A DNA stretch of 64,000 bases, taken from assembly GCF_013030985.1 (NCBI RefSeq), contig NZ_WPYP01000008.1, forward strand, positions 186,001 to 250,000, in the 5' to 3' direction. The DNA is from Ruegeria arenilitoris. GTDB taxonomy: Bacteria; Pseudomonadota; Alphaproteobacteria; Rhodobacterales; Rhodobacteraceae. Under the pieces are notes generated by a model that was given only the letters and a program-made list of their open reading frames with translations, was not told the DNA's origin and did not search any database. Both the position numbers and the translations under genes were made by a program. Below are positions 18,841-29,199 of the stretch, piece after piece (position 1 is the stretch's first letter; each line of letters opens with the position of its first letter).

Positions 18841-19948
18841 ACTGTTTGCCTCCCCGCGCAGTCGCCAAGGCATTCGGCAGCGCGGCCGCAAACGCGTCCA
18901 AATCAGCCGACTGACCGCAGCTGACTCGGATACAGCGGTTTTGGGGGGCGGCAAAGGGCATGCGTACAAAAATGCCTTGCGCCACCAATGCCTCCAAAAC
19001 CGCCTTTGCAAAGGCCCCATCCTGACCGCAATCGATGGCGACAAAATTCGTGGCCGAGGGCAGGGACTCTAGCCCGTTATCCCGTGCGATTTGCCCAATC
19101 CGGTCGCGGGATGTGCTGATCTGCGCCTGCACATGGGCCAGCCATTCAGCATCCTGCAACGCAGCCAGAGCGCCTGCCTGGGCGGCCCTGTTCATGCCGA
19201 AATGATTGCGCACCTTGTTGAACGCCTCGATCAATCCCGGTGCACCTATCGCATAGCCAACCCGCGCCCCGGCCATGCCGTAGACCTTGGAAAACGTGCG
19301 CATCCGGATCACACGCGGATCATCCGCCGCAACCGGAGCCGCGGTGCCCTCGGGCGCGCATTCCACATAGGCCTCGTCCAGCACCAAGAGACATCCTTCG
19401 GGTAGAGCCTCCAGCGCGGCGACGATGTCCGCGCCCCTGTGCCAACTGCCCATCGGATTGTCGGGGTTGGCCAGATAGACCAGCTTTGCGTCCACTTCCG
19501 CGGCCTTGGCGAACAGTGCTGCTGGGTCCTCGTGGTCGCCGCTATACGGCACCTTGTGCAACACGCCGCCAAACCCGGCCACGTGGTAGTTGAAGGTAGG
19601 GTAAGCGCCGTCCGAGGTGACGACCGCATCTCCCGGCCCGACCAGCAATCGCACGAGGTATCCCAGTAGGCCATCAATGCCTTCGCCCACCACGATGTTG
19701 TCCGGCCTCACCCCGTGATGATCCGCCAACGCGTGTCGCAGATCATGGTTCTCGGGGTCGCCATACATCCAGACTTCTGTCGCCGCCATCGCCTCGATCG
19801 CACGGGGCGAGGGGCCAAAGATGCTCTCATTCGCGCCCAGCCGGGCCACAAAGGGCACGCCGCGTTGACGCTCTTGTGTCTCGGGCCCGACAAAGGGCAC
19901 GGTCGCGGGCAATGACAGGGTAAGCGGGGTATAGCGTGGGTCAGTCAT
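18839..19948 (-). CDS. PLP-dependent class I/II aminotransferase (HisC-like)
   Basis: A 369-aa aminotransferase resembling histidinol-phosphate aminotransferases. It has LGANESIFGPSPRAIEAM, NPDNPMGSW, LVLDEAYVE and the PLP Lys221 in RTFSKVYGMAGARVGYAIG. It lies in no his operon, so it may be a paralogue of broader amino-acid specificity. Start uncertain: the ATG at 19948 gives the usual MTDPRYTPL N-terminus, while one at 19966 has AGGGGA very close upstream. Confidence 0.8.
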   Translation of the reverse strand: MTDPRYTPLTLSLPATVPFVGPETQERQRGVPFVARLGANESIFGPSPRAIEAMAATEVWMYGDPENHDLRHALADHHGVRPDNIVVGEGIDGLLGYLVRLLVGPGDAVVTSDGAYPTFNYHVAGFGGVLHKVPYSGDHEDPAALFAKAAEVDAKLVYLANPDNPMGSWHRGADIVAALEALPEGCLLVLDEAYVECAPEGTAAPVAADDPRVIRMRTFSKVYGMAGARVGYAIGAPGLIEAFNKVRNHFGMNRAAQAGALAALQDAEWLAHVQAQISTSRDRIGQIARDNGLESLPSATNFVAIDCGQDGAFAKAVLEALVAQGIFVRMPFAAPQNRCIRVSCGQSADLDAFAAALPNALATARGGKQ

Positions 19949-20081
19949 GATGCGAGATAACCCCATGGTCCCCTGTCAGGCAACCACCTGTGAAATCGCT
20001 GTTAGTCGTGCCCCGACGTTGTAGTGGAACTTACCGATCCTTCCGGGCATGGTTTGGGGTAACAGAGATTGGGAGGCCCAC

Positions 20082-20864
20082 ATGTCACGCGTATCCGTCG
20101 AATACAAAGATCACATCGCCCATGTCACGCTGACACGCGGCGACAAGATGAACGCGCTGGATGACGCGATGATCAAGGCGTTACTGTCTGCCGGGCAAGA
20201 GGTTGCGGTCTCGAACGTGCGTGCCGTGGTGTTGTCGGGCGAAGGCAAAAGCTTTTGCGCCGGGCTCGACATGGCAAGTTTTGCCAAGATGGCCCATATG
20301 GACCCGACCGAATGGCTGATGGCGCGCAGCCACGAAGACGCCAACGAGATGCAGGAGCTGGCGCTGGTCTGGCGGCGTGTTCCCGTGCCGGTGATCTGCG
20401 CCATTCAGGGCGTGGCTTATGGCGGCGGTCTGCAAATCGCATTGGGCGCGGATATCCGCATCGCCCACCCCGAGGCCAAGCTGGCTGTGATGGAGATGAA
20501 ATGGGGCATCATCCCCGACATGGGCGGGATGGTCCTTCTGCCGCGGCTTGTCCGCTCGGACGTGCTGCGTTTGCTGACCTACACCGCACGCCCAATCGGC
20601 GCGCAGCAAGCGGCAGACTGGGGACTGGTCACGAAACTATCGGACGATCCGCTGACCGAGGCGCAAGCGATTGCAGAAGACATTGCAGGCAAAAGCCCCT
20701 CGGCCATCCGTGCTGCCAAGCGCCTGATCGAAGTGGCTGAGAGCAAGTCCCGCGCCGAGGTTTTGATGGAGGAATCCGCCGAACAGGTCGAACTGATTGG
20801 CAAACCCGATCAGATGGAGGTGGTGATGGCGCAGATGCAGGGCCGCAAACCCGAGTTCAAGTGA
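20082..20864 (+). CDS. crotonase/enoyl-CoA hydratase family protein
   Basis: A 260-aa protein with the crotonase fold. The oxyanion segment SGEGKSFCAGLDMASF and the second loop IQGVAYGGGLQIALGADIRI (about residues 108-127) are clear. The usual hydratase Glu pair is not obvious, and MGGMVLLPRLV points to a less-characterised subgroup, so hydratase activity is not assured. GGGAGG precedes the ATG at 20082. Its stop abuts the convergent DUF1992 gene. Confidence 0.85.
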   Translation: MSRVSVEYKDHIAHVTLTRGDKMNALDDAMIKALLSAGQEVAVSNVRAVVLSGEGKSFCAGLDMASFAKMAHMDPTEWLMARSHEDANEMQELALVWRRVPVPVICAIQGVAYGGGLQIALGADIRIAHPEAKLAVMEMKWGIIPDMGGMVLLPRLVRSDVLRLLTYTARPIGAQQAADWGLVTKLSDDPLTEAQAIAEDIAGKSPSAIRAAKRLIEVAESKSRAEVLMEESAEQVELIGKPDQMEVVMAQMQGRKPEFK

Positions 20865-21197
20865 TCAGCGCATAAAGGCACGCCGCGCGTCGCGTGCCAT
20901 GTTGTACTGCATTTCTAGATCCGCGATTCGGGCCATGGCCGCTTTGCGATCATCCGGGTTGGTGAGCGCTGCATAGTCTTTTCGGGCAGCATCCAGCTTT
21001 TTCCGGATCTCGAATTCTTCGGGAAGCACACCGGCCTGCGCCATAATCCGGTGCCCGGCTGCGATGGCCGGGTCGCTTTGGGCCTCACCCGATCGGTCGG
21101 GCAGTGGGTGGCCTTCGCCTTCCAGACCCTGCAACTGGCCCTCGGCCTGCGCTTTTTTGATCTGGCGTTCGATCAGTTTTCCAAGCGATCCAAACAT
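20865..21197 (-). CDS. DUF1992 family protein (DnaJC28-like domain)
   Basis: A 110-aa protein with the DUF1992 pattern: GSLGKLIERQIKKAQAEGQL (residues 3-22), GEGHPLPDRS, and a helical C-terminus including RKDYAALTN. The family is found alone in bacteria and attached to J-domains in eukaryotes; function unknown. Convergent with the crotonase gene, sharing no bases with it. Confidence 0.8.
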   Translation of the reverse strand: MFGSLGKLIERQIKKAQAEGQLQGLEGEGHPLPDRSGEAQSDPAIAAGHRIMAQAGVLPEEFEIRKKLDAARKDYAALTNPDDRKAAMARIADLEMQYNMARDARRAFMR

Positions 21198-21236
21198 GGC
21201 GACACGATACTCCAGACTTGCGACAGGCGAAAGCGG

Positions 21237-22421
21237 CTAGCGCGTTCGGTTCGTCACCAAATAGGCAATGCCACCGGCCAGCAGCCCCCAGACGGCAGCA
21301 CCCAAACCAAAGACGGATATCCCCGAGGCAGTGATGGCAAAGGTCAGAATCGCGGCCTCTCGTTCTGCGGGCACTTCAAGCGCCGCATGGGTTGCGTTTG
21401 CCAGCACTCCGATCAGTGCGATTCCGGTCAGTGTACCCATCAGCAGAGGATCGGCATGTACGGCGAACCCGGTAATTGCCACCGCGAAGATGCCGAACAG
21501 GCAATAGAACACACCTGCCATCACCGCTGACCAATAGCGTTGGTTCGGGTCGGGGTGGCTGTCCTCGTTGGAACACATCGCGGCGGTGATCGCGGCAAGG
21601 CAGGTCGCCGGAGCACCGAAGGGTGCCGACAAAATGCTGGCCGCTCCGACAGATGAGAACAGCTTTCCCGGCACGGGCGCATACCCAAAGCTGCGCATCA
21701 CGGCGATTCCGGGGATATTCTGAGTGGCCATTGTCACGATGAAAAGCGGGATTGCGATGCCAATGATCGAGGCCAGCGAGAGCGTCGGCATGGTCCAGAC
21801 CGGTACGGCCATAAAATGAGATGGGGCAACCGATGTATCGCCTGCGTTCAGGATCACGACAATTGCTGCGGCGATCACCGCCGCAGGGACGGCGAACAGT
21901 CGGTTGATCCGCCCGGCGATGAACCATGTCAGGATCACCGGCAAGGCTTGCCAGGGCAGGTCAACGGCGGCCTTGAAGGGGGTGATGCACAGGGGTAGCA
22001 AAACGCCGCCCAACATCGCTTGCGCCAGCGTCGTTGGGATCGCCGCGGCCAATCGCCCCAATGGACGCCAAAGCCCGGCCAGGACGGTCAGCGCGCCCGC
22101 ACACAGGAACGCCCCCACGGCCTCAGAGAATCCTGCCGCTGGTAGCGCCGACACCGCCAACAGCGCGACGCCGGGCGTCGACCACGCGACGCTGATGGGT
22201 TGCCGGTACCACAGGCTAAGCCCGACTGCCGTTAGACCCATGGTGATCGCGGCCGTCATTAGGCCCGAAGCGGATTCGGCCGGGGATGCCCCCATGGCCG
22301 CCAATCCCTGCAACACGATAGGGAATGAGCTGAAGAACCCGACAATGGCCACAACCAGCCCGGTCGAGATTGTTTGAATTGGGGGAAAGGCGCGCGCCAT
22401 TTTGACCTCGGGGCTTGTCAT
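21237..22421 (-). CDS. BenE family benzoate/H+ symporter-like transporter
   Basis: A 394-aa membrane protein with about 11-12 hydrophobic segments. BenE hallmarks are STGLVVAIVGFFSSFPIVLQ near the N-terminus, YRQPISVAWSTPGVALLA, TMATQNIPGIAVMRSFGY and FGAPATCLAAITAAMC. E. coli YdcO and Acinetobacter BenE belong here. No benzoate-degradation genes are nearby, so the substrate is open. The ATG at 22421 is used; only a TTG lies upstream. Confidence 0.88.
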   Translation of the reverse strand: MTSPEVKMARAFPPIQTISTGLVVAIVGFFSSFPIVLQGLAAMGASPAESASGLMTAAITMGLTAVGLSLWYRQPISVAWSTPGVALLAVSALPAAGFSEAVGAFLCAGALTVLAGLWRPLGRLAAAIPTTLAQAMLGGVLLPLCITPFKAAVDLPWQALPVILTWFIAGRINRLFAVPAAVIAAAIVVILNAGDTSVAPSHFMAVPVWTMPTLSLASIIGIAIPLFIVTMATQNIPGIAVMRSFGYAPVPGKLFSSVGAASILSAPFGAPATCLAAITAAMCSNEDSHPDPNQRYWSAVMAGVFYCLFGIFAVAITGFAVHADPLLMGTLTGIALIGVLANATHAALEVPAEREAAILTFAITASGISVFGLGAAVWGLLAGGIAYLVTNRTR

Positions 22422-22470
22422 CGGCAATTGCTAACAAGGGTTCGGCTTTGGGGGCAAGTCCCTTGAGCCA

Positions 22471-22506
22471 AAAGAAAACCCCACCGCCGGATCTGGTGGT
22501 GGGGTT
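22471..22506 (-). terminator. intrinsic terminator after valS
   Basis: A 9-bp stem, AACCCCACC (22477-22485) with GGTGGGGTT (22498-22506), is followed on the minus strand by TTTTCTTT. It lies 31 bp after the valS stop and before benE, so benE probably has its own promoter. Confidence 0.85.
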
Positions 22507-22536
22507 GGAATTTGAGTGTTTATGAAAAGATGAAGA

Positions 22537-25500
22537 TCAGGCGATCTCGGCCAGACGGGCGAGCGCTTCGTTCAGTTTCTCTTCTTCCTCTTCGCGGGCA
22601 GCGAGGTTGGCTTTGGCTTCCGCAACCACTTCTTCCGGGGCCGAGGCCACGAATTTTGGGTTGTTCAGACGCCCGCGCAGGCCGCCCAGTTCCTTGGCCA
22701 GCTTACCCTTGGCTTTCTCCAACCGCTCCTTTTCCGCACCGATATCGATGATATCCGCCAGCGGCAGGCCGAAGGATGCACCGGGGGCGGCGATCGAGAT
22801 GGTGCCCTTGGGCAGCTCATCGGCCTTGGTCAGGCTGTCGATCCGCGCCAAGCGCTTGATCAGCGCCTCGTTACGGTCCCATGCGGATTGGCCGCTTGCG
22901 TCGATCTCGGTCACCAGCATCGGCACATAGAGGCCTGCCGGAACCCGCATTTGCGCGCGGGCCGAACGAGTGTTTTCAATCACCGAGATCACCCAGTTCA
23001 TCTCACGATCCGCATCCGCGTCTACCAGATCAGCGGCGGCGTAGGATGGCCAGTCGGCGTGAACGATCATTTTTGCACGGTTGCCGGTGAGGCCCCAGAG
23101 CTCTTCGGTGACGAAGGGCATGATCGGGTGCAGCAGGACCATGCACTGATCCAGAACCCAGCGCATGGTGGCGCGAGTCTCGGCCTGCGCCGCGGCGTCG
23201 TCGCCCTGCAGCAGAGGTTTCGACAGCTCCACGTACCAGTCGCAAACCTTGCCCCAGACAAAGGCATAAAGCCCGTTGGCCGCATCGTTGAAACGATAGC
23301 TTTCCAGCGCCGCATCGACCTCTTCCCGTACACGGGCGGTTTCGCCGATGATCCAGCGATTCACGGCGGCCTTGGGCTTCAGGTCGGCCACATCCTGTTG
23401 CGGGACGGCGTCGGTGAAGACCTCGTTCATCTCGGCAAAGCGAACGGCGTTCCACAGCTTGGTGCCGAAGTTTCGATAACCGGTGATGCGCTCGCGGGAC
23501 AGTTTCAGCACGCCGCCAATTGCCGCCATCGAGGCGTTGGTGAATCGCAGCGCGTCGGCACCGAATTCGTCCACGATCTCCAGTGGGTCGATGACGTTGC
23601 CGGTGGTCTTGGACATCTTCTTGCCCTTCTCGTCGCGGACAAGCTGGTGCAGATAGACGGTGTGGAACGGGATCTGATCGACCACGGCCAGTTGCATCAT
23701 CATCATCCGGGCGACCCAGAAGAACAGGATGTCGAAGCCGGTGATCAGAACGTCCGTGGGGAAGTAGCGCTCCAGCTCCTCGGTCTGTTCGGGCCAGCCC
23801 AGCGTACCGATGGGCCAGAGGCCGGAGGAGAACCAGGTATCGAGGACGTCGGGGTCGCGCCAGACCGGATAGACCAACTTGGTCGGATCTTGTTCGACAG
23901 CGTATTGAGCAAGGCTTTCAGCGAACTGATGGATCGCTTCCTGTTTGTCTGCGACTTCGATAACGGTCGCGTGGCTCAACGGGCTGGGGATGTTGGCATT
24001 GTCATCGAGGAACTTCTCGGTAACGGCCTCAAGGCTCGCTGCGCATTCCATGACATTGCCACGGTGCAGCATACCGCCTTCGTTCAGCAAACGGCCCAAC
24101 TCGACCAGATCAAGGTCGCCGTCGTTTTCATCGTCGATGAAGTCATCGGCGGACAGGTCGAGACCATACCAAACCGGAATCTGATGACCCCACCACAACT
24201 GGCGCGAGATGCACCAGGGCTCGATGTTTTCCAGCCAGTGGTAATAGGTTTTCTCGCCCGACTCGGGGATGATCTTGACCGTGCCGTCCTTGACCGCGTC
24301 CAGCGCGGGGCCGACGACCTTTTCGGCGTCGACGAACCACTGGTCGGTGAACATCGGCTCGATGACAACTTTCGAGCGGTCGCCGAAAGGCTGCATGATC
24401 GGTTTGCTCTCGACCAGCGGGACCAGCTTGTCGGCACCTTCATGCTCGGGCTTCAGCGCGGTCGAGCCCAGACGTGCGTCATCCGCGCGGCACATGACAG
24501 CCAGACCGTCGGCGGTGATTTCTTCCACCACCTTCGCGCGTGCTTCGAACCGGTCGAGTCCGCGCAGGTGATCGGGGACGAGGTTGATCGCGTCGATCTC
24601 GTTCTCGGTGAATTCACGACCGCGTGCGTATTCTTGCGCTTTGCCTGCCTCGTCGGCGTAAGGCGCACCATCGGCCCGCATCGCACCTTTGGTGTCCATC
24701 AGGCGGTACATCGGAATGCCGCCGCGCCTGGCGACCATGTTGTCGTTGAAGTCATGCGCGCCGGTGATCTTTACCGCGCCTGAGCCGAAGTCGGGATCAG
24801 GATAGTCGTCGGTGATGATCGGAATCTGGCGGCGGTGTTCTTTCGGGCCAACCGGGATTTCACAGAGTTTCCCGACGATTGGTGCGTAACGCTCATCCGA
24901 CGGGTGAACCGCAACCGCGCCGTCGCCCAGCATGGTTTCCGGGCGGGTCGTGGCGATCGAGATATAATCGCGCTCTTCCTCGAGGATGATGTTCCCGTCC
25001 TCGTCCTTTTCGACGTAGGTGTAGGTCTCGCCCCCGGCCAGCGGGTATTTGAAGTGCCACATATGGCCCGCGACTTCGATATTCTCGACCTCAAGGTCCG
25101 AGATCGCGGTCTCAAAGTGCGGGTCCCAGTTGACCAGACGCTTACCGCGATAGATCAGACCCTTTTCGTACATGTCGACGAAGACCTTGATCACCGCGTC
25201 GTGGAAGTTGGCCGAGTACTCATGGCCTGTGCGCGGATCACCCGCCGCACCGGCCATGGTAAAGGCGTTGCGGGACCAATCGCAGGAGGAGCCGAGGCGT
25301 TTCAACTGCTCGATGATCGTACCGCCGTATTCGCCTTTCCATTCCCAGACTTTCTCGAGAAATTTCTCGCGGCCCAATTCCCGGCGTCCGGGCTGCTGGG
25401 TGGTGGCCAGCATTTTTTCGACCTGCATCTGCGTGGCGATGCCGGCGTGGTCCTGTCCGGGCTGCCACAGCGTGTCGAAACCGCGCATCCGGTGCCAGCG

Positions 25501-25698
25501 GATCAGGATGTCCTGCAGGGTGTTGTTGAACGCATGGCCCACGTGCAGTGCCCCCGTCACGTTGGGCGGCGGGATCATGATGGTAAAGCTTTCGTCGCGC
25601 GATTTGTTCGCGCCTGCCTTGAAGGCTCCGGCCTGTTCCCAGGCCTCGTAGATGCGGGCCTCGGCCTCGGCCGCGTTGAATGTCTTTTCCATCGCCAT
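22537..25698 (-). CDS. valS: valyl-tRNA synthetase
   Basis: Charges tRNA-Val. The 1053-aa class I synthetase has the HIGH-type motif [15 protein letters not shown] (about residues 43-57), an editing domain with [17 protein letters not shown], the KMSKS loop [11 protein letters not shown], and a C-terminal coiled-coil arm ([20 protein letters not shown]). AGGACG precedes the ATG at 25698; an ATG two codons on is possible. Long open frames on the opposite strand are composition artefacts. Confidence 0.97.
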   Translation of the reverse strand: MAMEKTFNAAEAEARIYEAWEQAGAFKAGANKSRDESFTIMIPPPNVTGALHVGHAFNNTLQDILIRWHRMRGFDTLWQPGQDHAGIATQMQVEKMLATTQQPGRRELGREKFLEKVWEWKGEYGGTIIEQLKRLGSSCDWSRNAFTMAGAAGDPRTGHEYSANFHDAVIKVFVDMYEKGLIYRGKRLVNWDPHFETAISDLEVENIEVAGHMWHFKYPLAGGETYTYVEKDEDGNIILEEERDYISIATTRPETMLGDGAVAVHPSDERYAPIVGKLCEIPVGPKEHRRQIPIITDDYPDPDFGSGAVKITGAHDFNDNMVARRGGIPMYRLMDTKGAMRADGAPYADEAGKAQEYARGREFTENEIDAINLVPDHLRGLDRFEARAKVVEEITADGLAVMCRADDARLGSTALKPEHEGADKLVPLVESKPIMQPFGDRSKVVIEPMFTDQWFVDAEKVVGPALDAVKDGTVKIIPESGEKTYYHWLENIEPWCISRQLWWGHQIPVWYGLDLSADDFIDDENDGDLDLVELGRLLNEGGMLHRGNVMECAASLEAVTEKFLDDNANIPSPLSHATVIEVADKQEAIHQFAESLAQYAVEQDPTKLVYPVWRDPDVLDTWFSSGLWPIGTLGWPEQTEELERYFPTDVLITGFDILFFWVARMMMMQLAVVDQIPFHTVYLHQLVRDEKGKKMSKTTGNVIDPLEIVDEFGADALRFTNASMAAIGGVLKLSRERITGYRNFGTKLWNAVRFAEMNEVFTDAVPQQDVADLKPKAAVNRWIIGETARVREEVDAALESYRFNDAANGLYAFVWGKVCDWYVELSKPLLQGDDAAAQAETRATMRWVLDQCMVLLHPIMPFVTEELWGLTGNRAKMIVHADWPSYAAADLVDADADREMNWVISVIENTRSARAQMRVPAGLYVPMLVTEIDASGQSAWDRNEALIKRLARIDSLTKADELPKGTISIAAPGASFGLPLADIIDIGAEKERLEKAKGKLAKELGGLRGRLNNPKFVASAPEEVVAEAKANLAAREEEEEKLNEALARLAEIA

Positions 25699-25849
25699 GG
25701 GGTGCGTCCTGCGTCATCAATCCTAGGTCAGCGCCTGCAATAACGAATGCGCAAGCGAAGGGGAAGGGCCAAGGGGGCAGAGTTGGACGCACTGGACAAC
25801 GAACCGGTGCCACCTAATGTCGGCTGTGAGGCAGCGACAGGAGCATCCG

Positions 25850-28141
25850 ATGGACAAGTTCGGAAAAAGCCAGCCGGTCAAACGGGTCGAGGATCAGCGG
25901 TTTTTGACCGGACAGGGGCAGTACATGGATGATGATGTGCCAGGTGACGCGCTGTTCGCTGCCTTCTTCCGCAGCCCGGTTGCGCATGGCCGGATCACCG
26001 CATTGGATCTGGACGCCGCGCGAGAGGCGGACGGCGTGCGGCTGGTCATGACGCTGGATGATCTGGCCGGGGCAGGGATCGATACCGTGATGAACGCGGC
26101 GACGGTAGCCAATCGGGATGGGTCCAAGGCGGCGGCACCCGACCGGCATATGCTGGCGAAAGACCGGGTGCGGTTTGTCGGTGAGCCGGTGGCGGTGGTG
26201 ATTGCCGAAACCCCGATTCAGGCGCGCGATGCGGTTGAGATGATCTGGTTGGACACCGACGACCTGCCCGCCAAGCTGGATATCGACGCCGGAGGGGAGA
26301 TGCTACATCCCGAGGCCCCTGACAACCGCGCCTTTGACTGGGGGTTGGGGGATGAAGCGGCGACCGAGGCCGCGTTCCAGCAGGCCGCTCATACCGTTTC
26401 GCTGAACGTGGCAGACAATCGGGTGATCATCACCTCGCTCGAACCACGCGGCTGTCAGGCGCATTGGGTAGATGGGAGGTTGCAGTTTGCTTACAGTGGT
26501 CAGGGTGTCTGGGCCATGCGGGCGCAACTGGCACAAAAGCTGAAGCTGAAACCTGAAGCCATCCGCGTCACCACCCCCGATGTGGGTGGTGGGTTCGGCA
26601 TGAAGGTGATGCCGTATCCCGAGTATTTCTGTGTCGCCGTGGCTGCGATGAATCTGGGTCAGCCCGTCCACTGGATGTCTGACCGGTCCGAAGCGATGTT
26701 GTCGGACCATCACGGCCGCGATCTGACCTCGCTGGCCGATCTGGCCTTTGACGCCGATCACCGGATCACCGCCTACCGGGTGCACAGCAAAGTCAACCTG
26801 GGCGCTTACAACAGCCATTTCGCTCAGGCGATCCAGACCGACCTGTTCAGCAAGGTTCTGATGGGGGTTTATGACGTTCAGACGACCTATATGCGGGTCG
26901 AGGGGTTTTACACCAACACCACGCAGGTCGATGCCTATCGTGGTGCGGGACGACCCGAGGCGATCTATGTGCTTGAGCGGTTGATGGATCGCGCGGCACG
27001 TGAACTAGGGGTCGATCCGTGGGAGCTGCGGCGCAAGAACTTCATCCGGCCCGAGAAGTTTCCCTACACGTCAGCCACTGGCGAGACCTATGACGTCGGC
27101 GATTTCAACATGGTCCTGACCCGTGTGGGCGACCAGACGCAGGGCTTTGCCGAACGCAAGGCCGCCGATGCCGAGCGTGGCCTGATCCGGGGGCAGGGCC
27201 TCTGTTACTATATCGAAAGTATTCTGGGTGACCCTTCCGAGAACGCAAAGATAGCGTTTTGTGAGGATGGCACCGTGAACCTCTATGTTGGCACCCAGTC
27301 AAACGGGCAGGGGCATGAGACGGCCTATACCCAGTTTCTGTCGGACCAGACGGGCATTCCAGTGGACCGGATTACCATCATTCAGGGCGACAGCGACCAG
27401 CTGCCCCACGGGGGCGGCACCGGTGGGTCGCGCTCGGTCACGGTGCAAAGCACGGCGACATTGGCCACAATCGACGTCATGATCGCCGCATTCACGCCGT
27501 ATCTGGCCGATAAGATGGGGGTCGAGGAGGCTGACGTGAGCTTTGATCACGAAACATTCCGCGCGCCCGGGTCCAACCTGACGCCGACCCTGACCGAGGC
27601 GGCCAAGATGGCCCGCGCCGATGGCCGTACCGATCTGCTGCAACACGAAGCGCGCGCCAACCTGGATGCGCGCAGCTATCCCAACGGGGCGCATGTTGCC
27701 GAAATTGTTATCGATTCCTACACCGGTGAAACATGGGTGGACCACTATACAGTCGTTGATGATTTTGGTAACCTAATCAACCCGATGCTGGCCGAAGGGC
27801 AGGTGCATGGCGGTGTGGTCCAGGGCATAGGACAGGCCCTGACCGAGCACGTTGTGCATGATGCGCAAGGGCAACTGCTCACGGCTTCGTTGATGGACTA
27901 CGCCTTGCCCCGCGCGGCCGAGATACCCATGATAAAGTTTACCTCGGCACCGGTTCCGTCAACTTCCAACCCGATGGGTATGAAAGGCTGCGGAGAGGCC
28001 GGCACCGTGGGCGCGCTGGCCGCTGTGGCAAACGCGGTTCAGGACGCGCTTTGGGATTACGGGGTGCGGCAGGCGGATATGCCTTTCACACCCAACAGAG
28101 TATGGGAATTGTTGACGCATGGTTCTGTCGCGGCTGAGTAG
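25850..28141 (+). CDS. CoxL/XdhB-like molybdenum hydroxylase large subunit (orphan)
   Basis: A 763-aa molybdopterin-binding subunit of the xanthine dehydrogenase/aldehyde oxidase/CO dehydrogenase family. It has VKRVEDQRFLTGQGQY at the N-terminus, DVGGGFGMK, the AYRGAGRPEA loop (the form II CoxL type, not the form I CO-oxidising loop), and the catalytic Glu716 in GMKGCGEAGTVG. No FAD (CoxM) or iron-sulfur (CoxS) subunit gene lies beside it, so partners must be elsewhere. The start at 25850 follows CAGGAGC. The last 23 bp overlap the DUF2235 gene. Confidence 0.9.
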   Translation: MDKFGKSQPVKRVEDQRFLTGQGQYMDDDVPGDALFAAFFRSPVAHGRITALDLDAAREADGVRLVMTLDDLAGAGIDTVMNAATVANRDGSKAAAPDRHMLAKDRVRFVGEPVAVVIAETPIQARDAVEMIWLDTDDLPAKLDIDAGGEMLHPEAPDNRAFDWGLGDEAATEAAFQQAAHTVSLNVADNRVIITSLEPRGCQAHWVDGRLQFAYSGQGVWAMRAQLAQKLKLKPEAIRVTTPDVGGGFGMKVMPYPEYFCVAVAAMNLGQPVHWMSDRSEAMLSDHHGRDLTSLADLAFDADHRITAYRVHSKVNLGAYNSHFAQAIQTDLFSKVLMGVYDVQTTYMRVEGFYTNTTQVDAYRGAGRPEAIYVLERLMDRAARELGVDPWELRRKNFIRPEKFPYTSATGETYDVGDFNMVLTRVGDQTQGFAERKAADAERGLIRGQGLCYYIESILGDPSENAKIAFCEDGTVNLYVGTQSNGQGHETAYTQFLSDQTGIPVDRITIIQGDSDQLPHGGGTGGSRSVTVQSTATLATIDVMIAAFTPYLADKMGVEEADVSFDHETFRAPGSNLTPTLTEAAKMARADGRTDLLQHEARANLDARSYPNGAHVAEIVIDSYTGETWVDHYTVVDDFGNLINPMLAEGQVHGGVVQGIGQALTEHVVHDAQGQLLTASLMDYALPRAAEIPMIKFTSAPVPSTSNPMGMKGCGEAGTVGALAAVANAVQDALWDYGVRQADMPFTPNRVWELLTHGSVAAE

Positions 28142-29195
28142 AAAGGTACTGGGATGGCTCGGACGGCCTCTGCGGTCCGAGCACTCGGCCGAGACACCTC
28201 ATCGCGAGCCTGTCAGCCATGTCATCATCCTCGACGGCACCATGTCGACGTTGGAGCCAGGATTTGAAACCCATGCGGGTCAGGCTTTCCGCCTGTGTCA
28301 GGAGATGGGTGGCAAGGTCTCGGTGTTCTACGAAGCAGGGGTCCAGTGGGAAAGCTGGAAAACCTCGCTGGACGTAATGATGGGGCGCGGGATCAACCGG
28401 CAGATTCGCCGCGCCTATGGCTATCTGGCGTCGCGCTACAAACCCGGTGATCGGATCTACTTTATCGGTTATTCGCGCGGGGCTTACGGCGTGCGCAGCC
28501 TTGCCGGGGTGATCGACATGATTGGCCTGCTCAAGGCCGAGCACGCCACCGTGCGCAATATCAAACAGGCCTACCGCCACTACGAATGCAATCCCGACGG
28601 CACCGCAGCCCGGGATTTCCGCCGTCAGTTCTGCCACGAAGAAATCGCCATCGAGATGATCGGTGTCTGGGACACGGTCAAGGCGCTGGGCCTGCGCCTG
28701 CCGCTGCTGTGGCGCCGGGCCGAAGAAAAGCACGCTTTCCACAACCATCAGCTTGGGCCTGCCACCCGGCACGGCTATCACGCCATGGCGCTGGACGAGA
28801 CGCGCGAGGTTTATGAGCCGGTTCTGTGGGAGTGTACCTCTGATTTCAATGGTCACGTCGAACAGGTTTGGTTCCGTGGCACCCATGGCGATGTCGGTGG
28901 GCAACTGAACGGGTTCGAAGAGGCACGGCCGCTCAGCAACATTTCCCTGATCTGGATGCTGGACAAGGCCGAACTGCACGGACTGCCGCTGCCGGAGGGC
29001 TGGCGCGACCGGTTCCCGACTGCGACCGCGGCGCCTTCAGTTGGAACCTGGCGCGGCTGGGGCAAGATTTTTCTGCTGCGCAAGCACCGGAAAATCGGGC
29101 GCGATCCGTCAGAACGCCTGCATGTCTCGGTCGCACCGGATGAGCTGCCGGGCTGGGTGCCGATGCCGGATTTGCCCTCGCACCCGGCGCAGTAG
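28119..29195 (+). CDS. DUF2235 alpha/beta-hydrolase-like protein
   Basis: A 358-aa protein of the DUF2235 family, related to Tle1-type phospholipases. It has VIILDGTMSTLEPG, the nucleophile motif FIGYSRGAYGVRSLAG (about residues 114-129), IGVWDTVKALG and GTHGDVGG. No type VI secretion genes or signal peptide are seen, so a housekeeping hydrolase is as likely as an effector. The start lies 23 bp inside the CoxL gene in another frame, implying coupled translation. Confidence 0.85.
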   Translation: MVLSRLSRKVLGWLGRPLRSEHSAETPHREPVSHVIILDGTMSTLEPGFETHAGQAFRLCQEMGGKVSVFYEAGVQWESWKTSLDVMMGRGINRQIRRAYGYLASRYKPGDRIYFIGYSRGAYGVRSLAGVIDMIGLLKAEHATVRNIKQAYRHYECNPDGTAARDFRRQFCHEEIAIEMIGVWDTVKALGLRLPLLWRRAEEKHAFHNHQLGPATRHGYHAMALDETREVYEPVLWECTSDFNGHVEQVWFRGTHGDVGGQLNGFEEARPLSNISLIWMLDKAELHGLPLPEGWRDRFPTATAAPSVGTWRGWGKIFLLRKHRKIGRDPSERLHVSVAPDELPGWVPMPDLPSHPAQ

Positions 29196-29199
29196 AAGG

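Noticed and set aside
22888..24783. 631-codon open frame on the plus strand opposite valS
   Set aside because: The minus strand is an unambiguous valyl-tRNA synthetase; the long antisense frame follows from GC-rich third-position bias and its translation shows no protein-like pattern.
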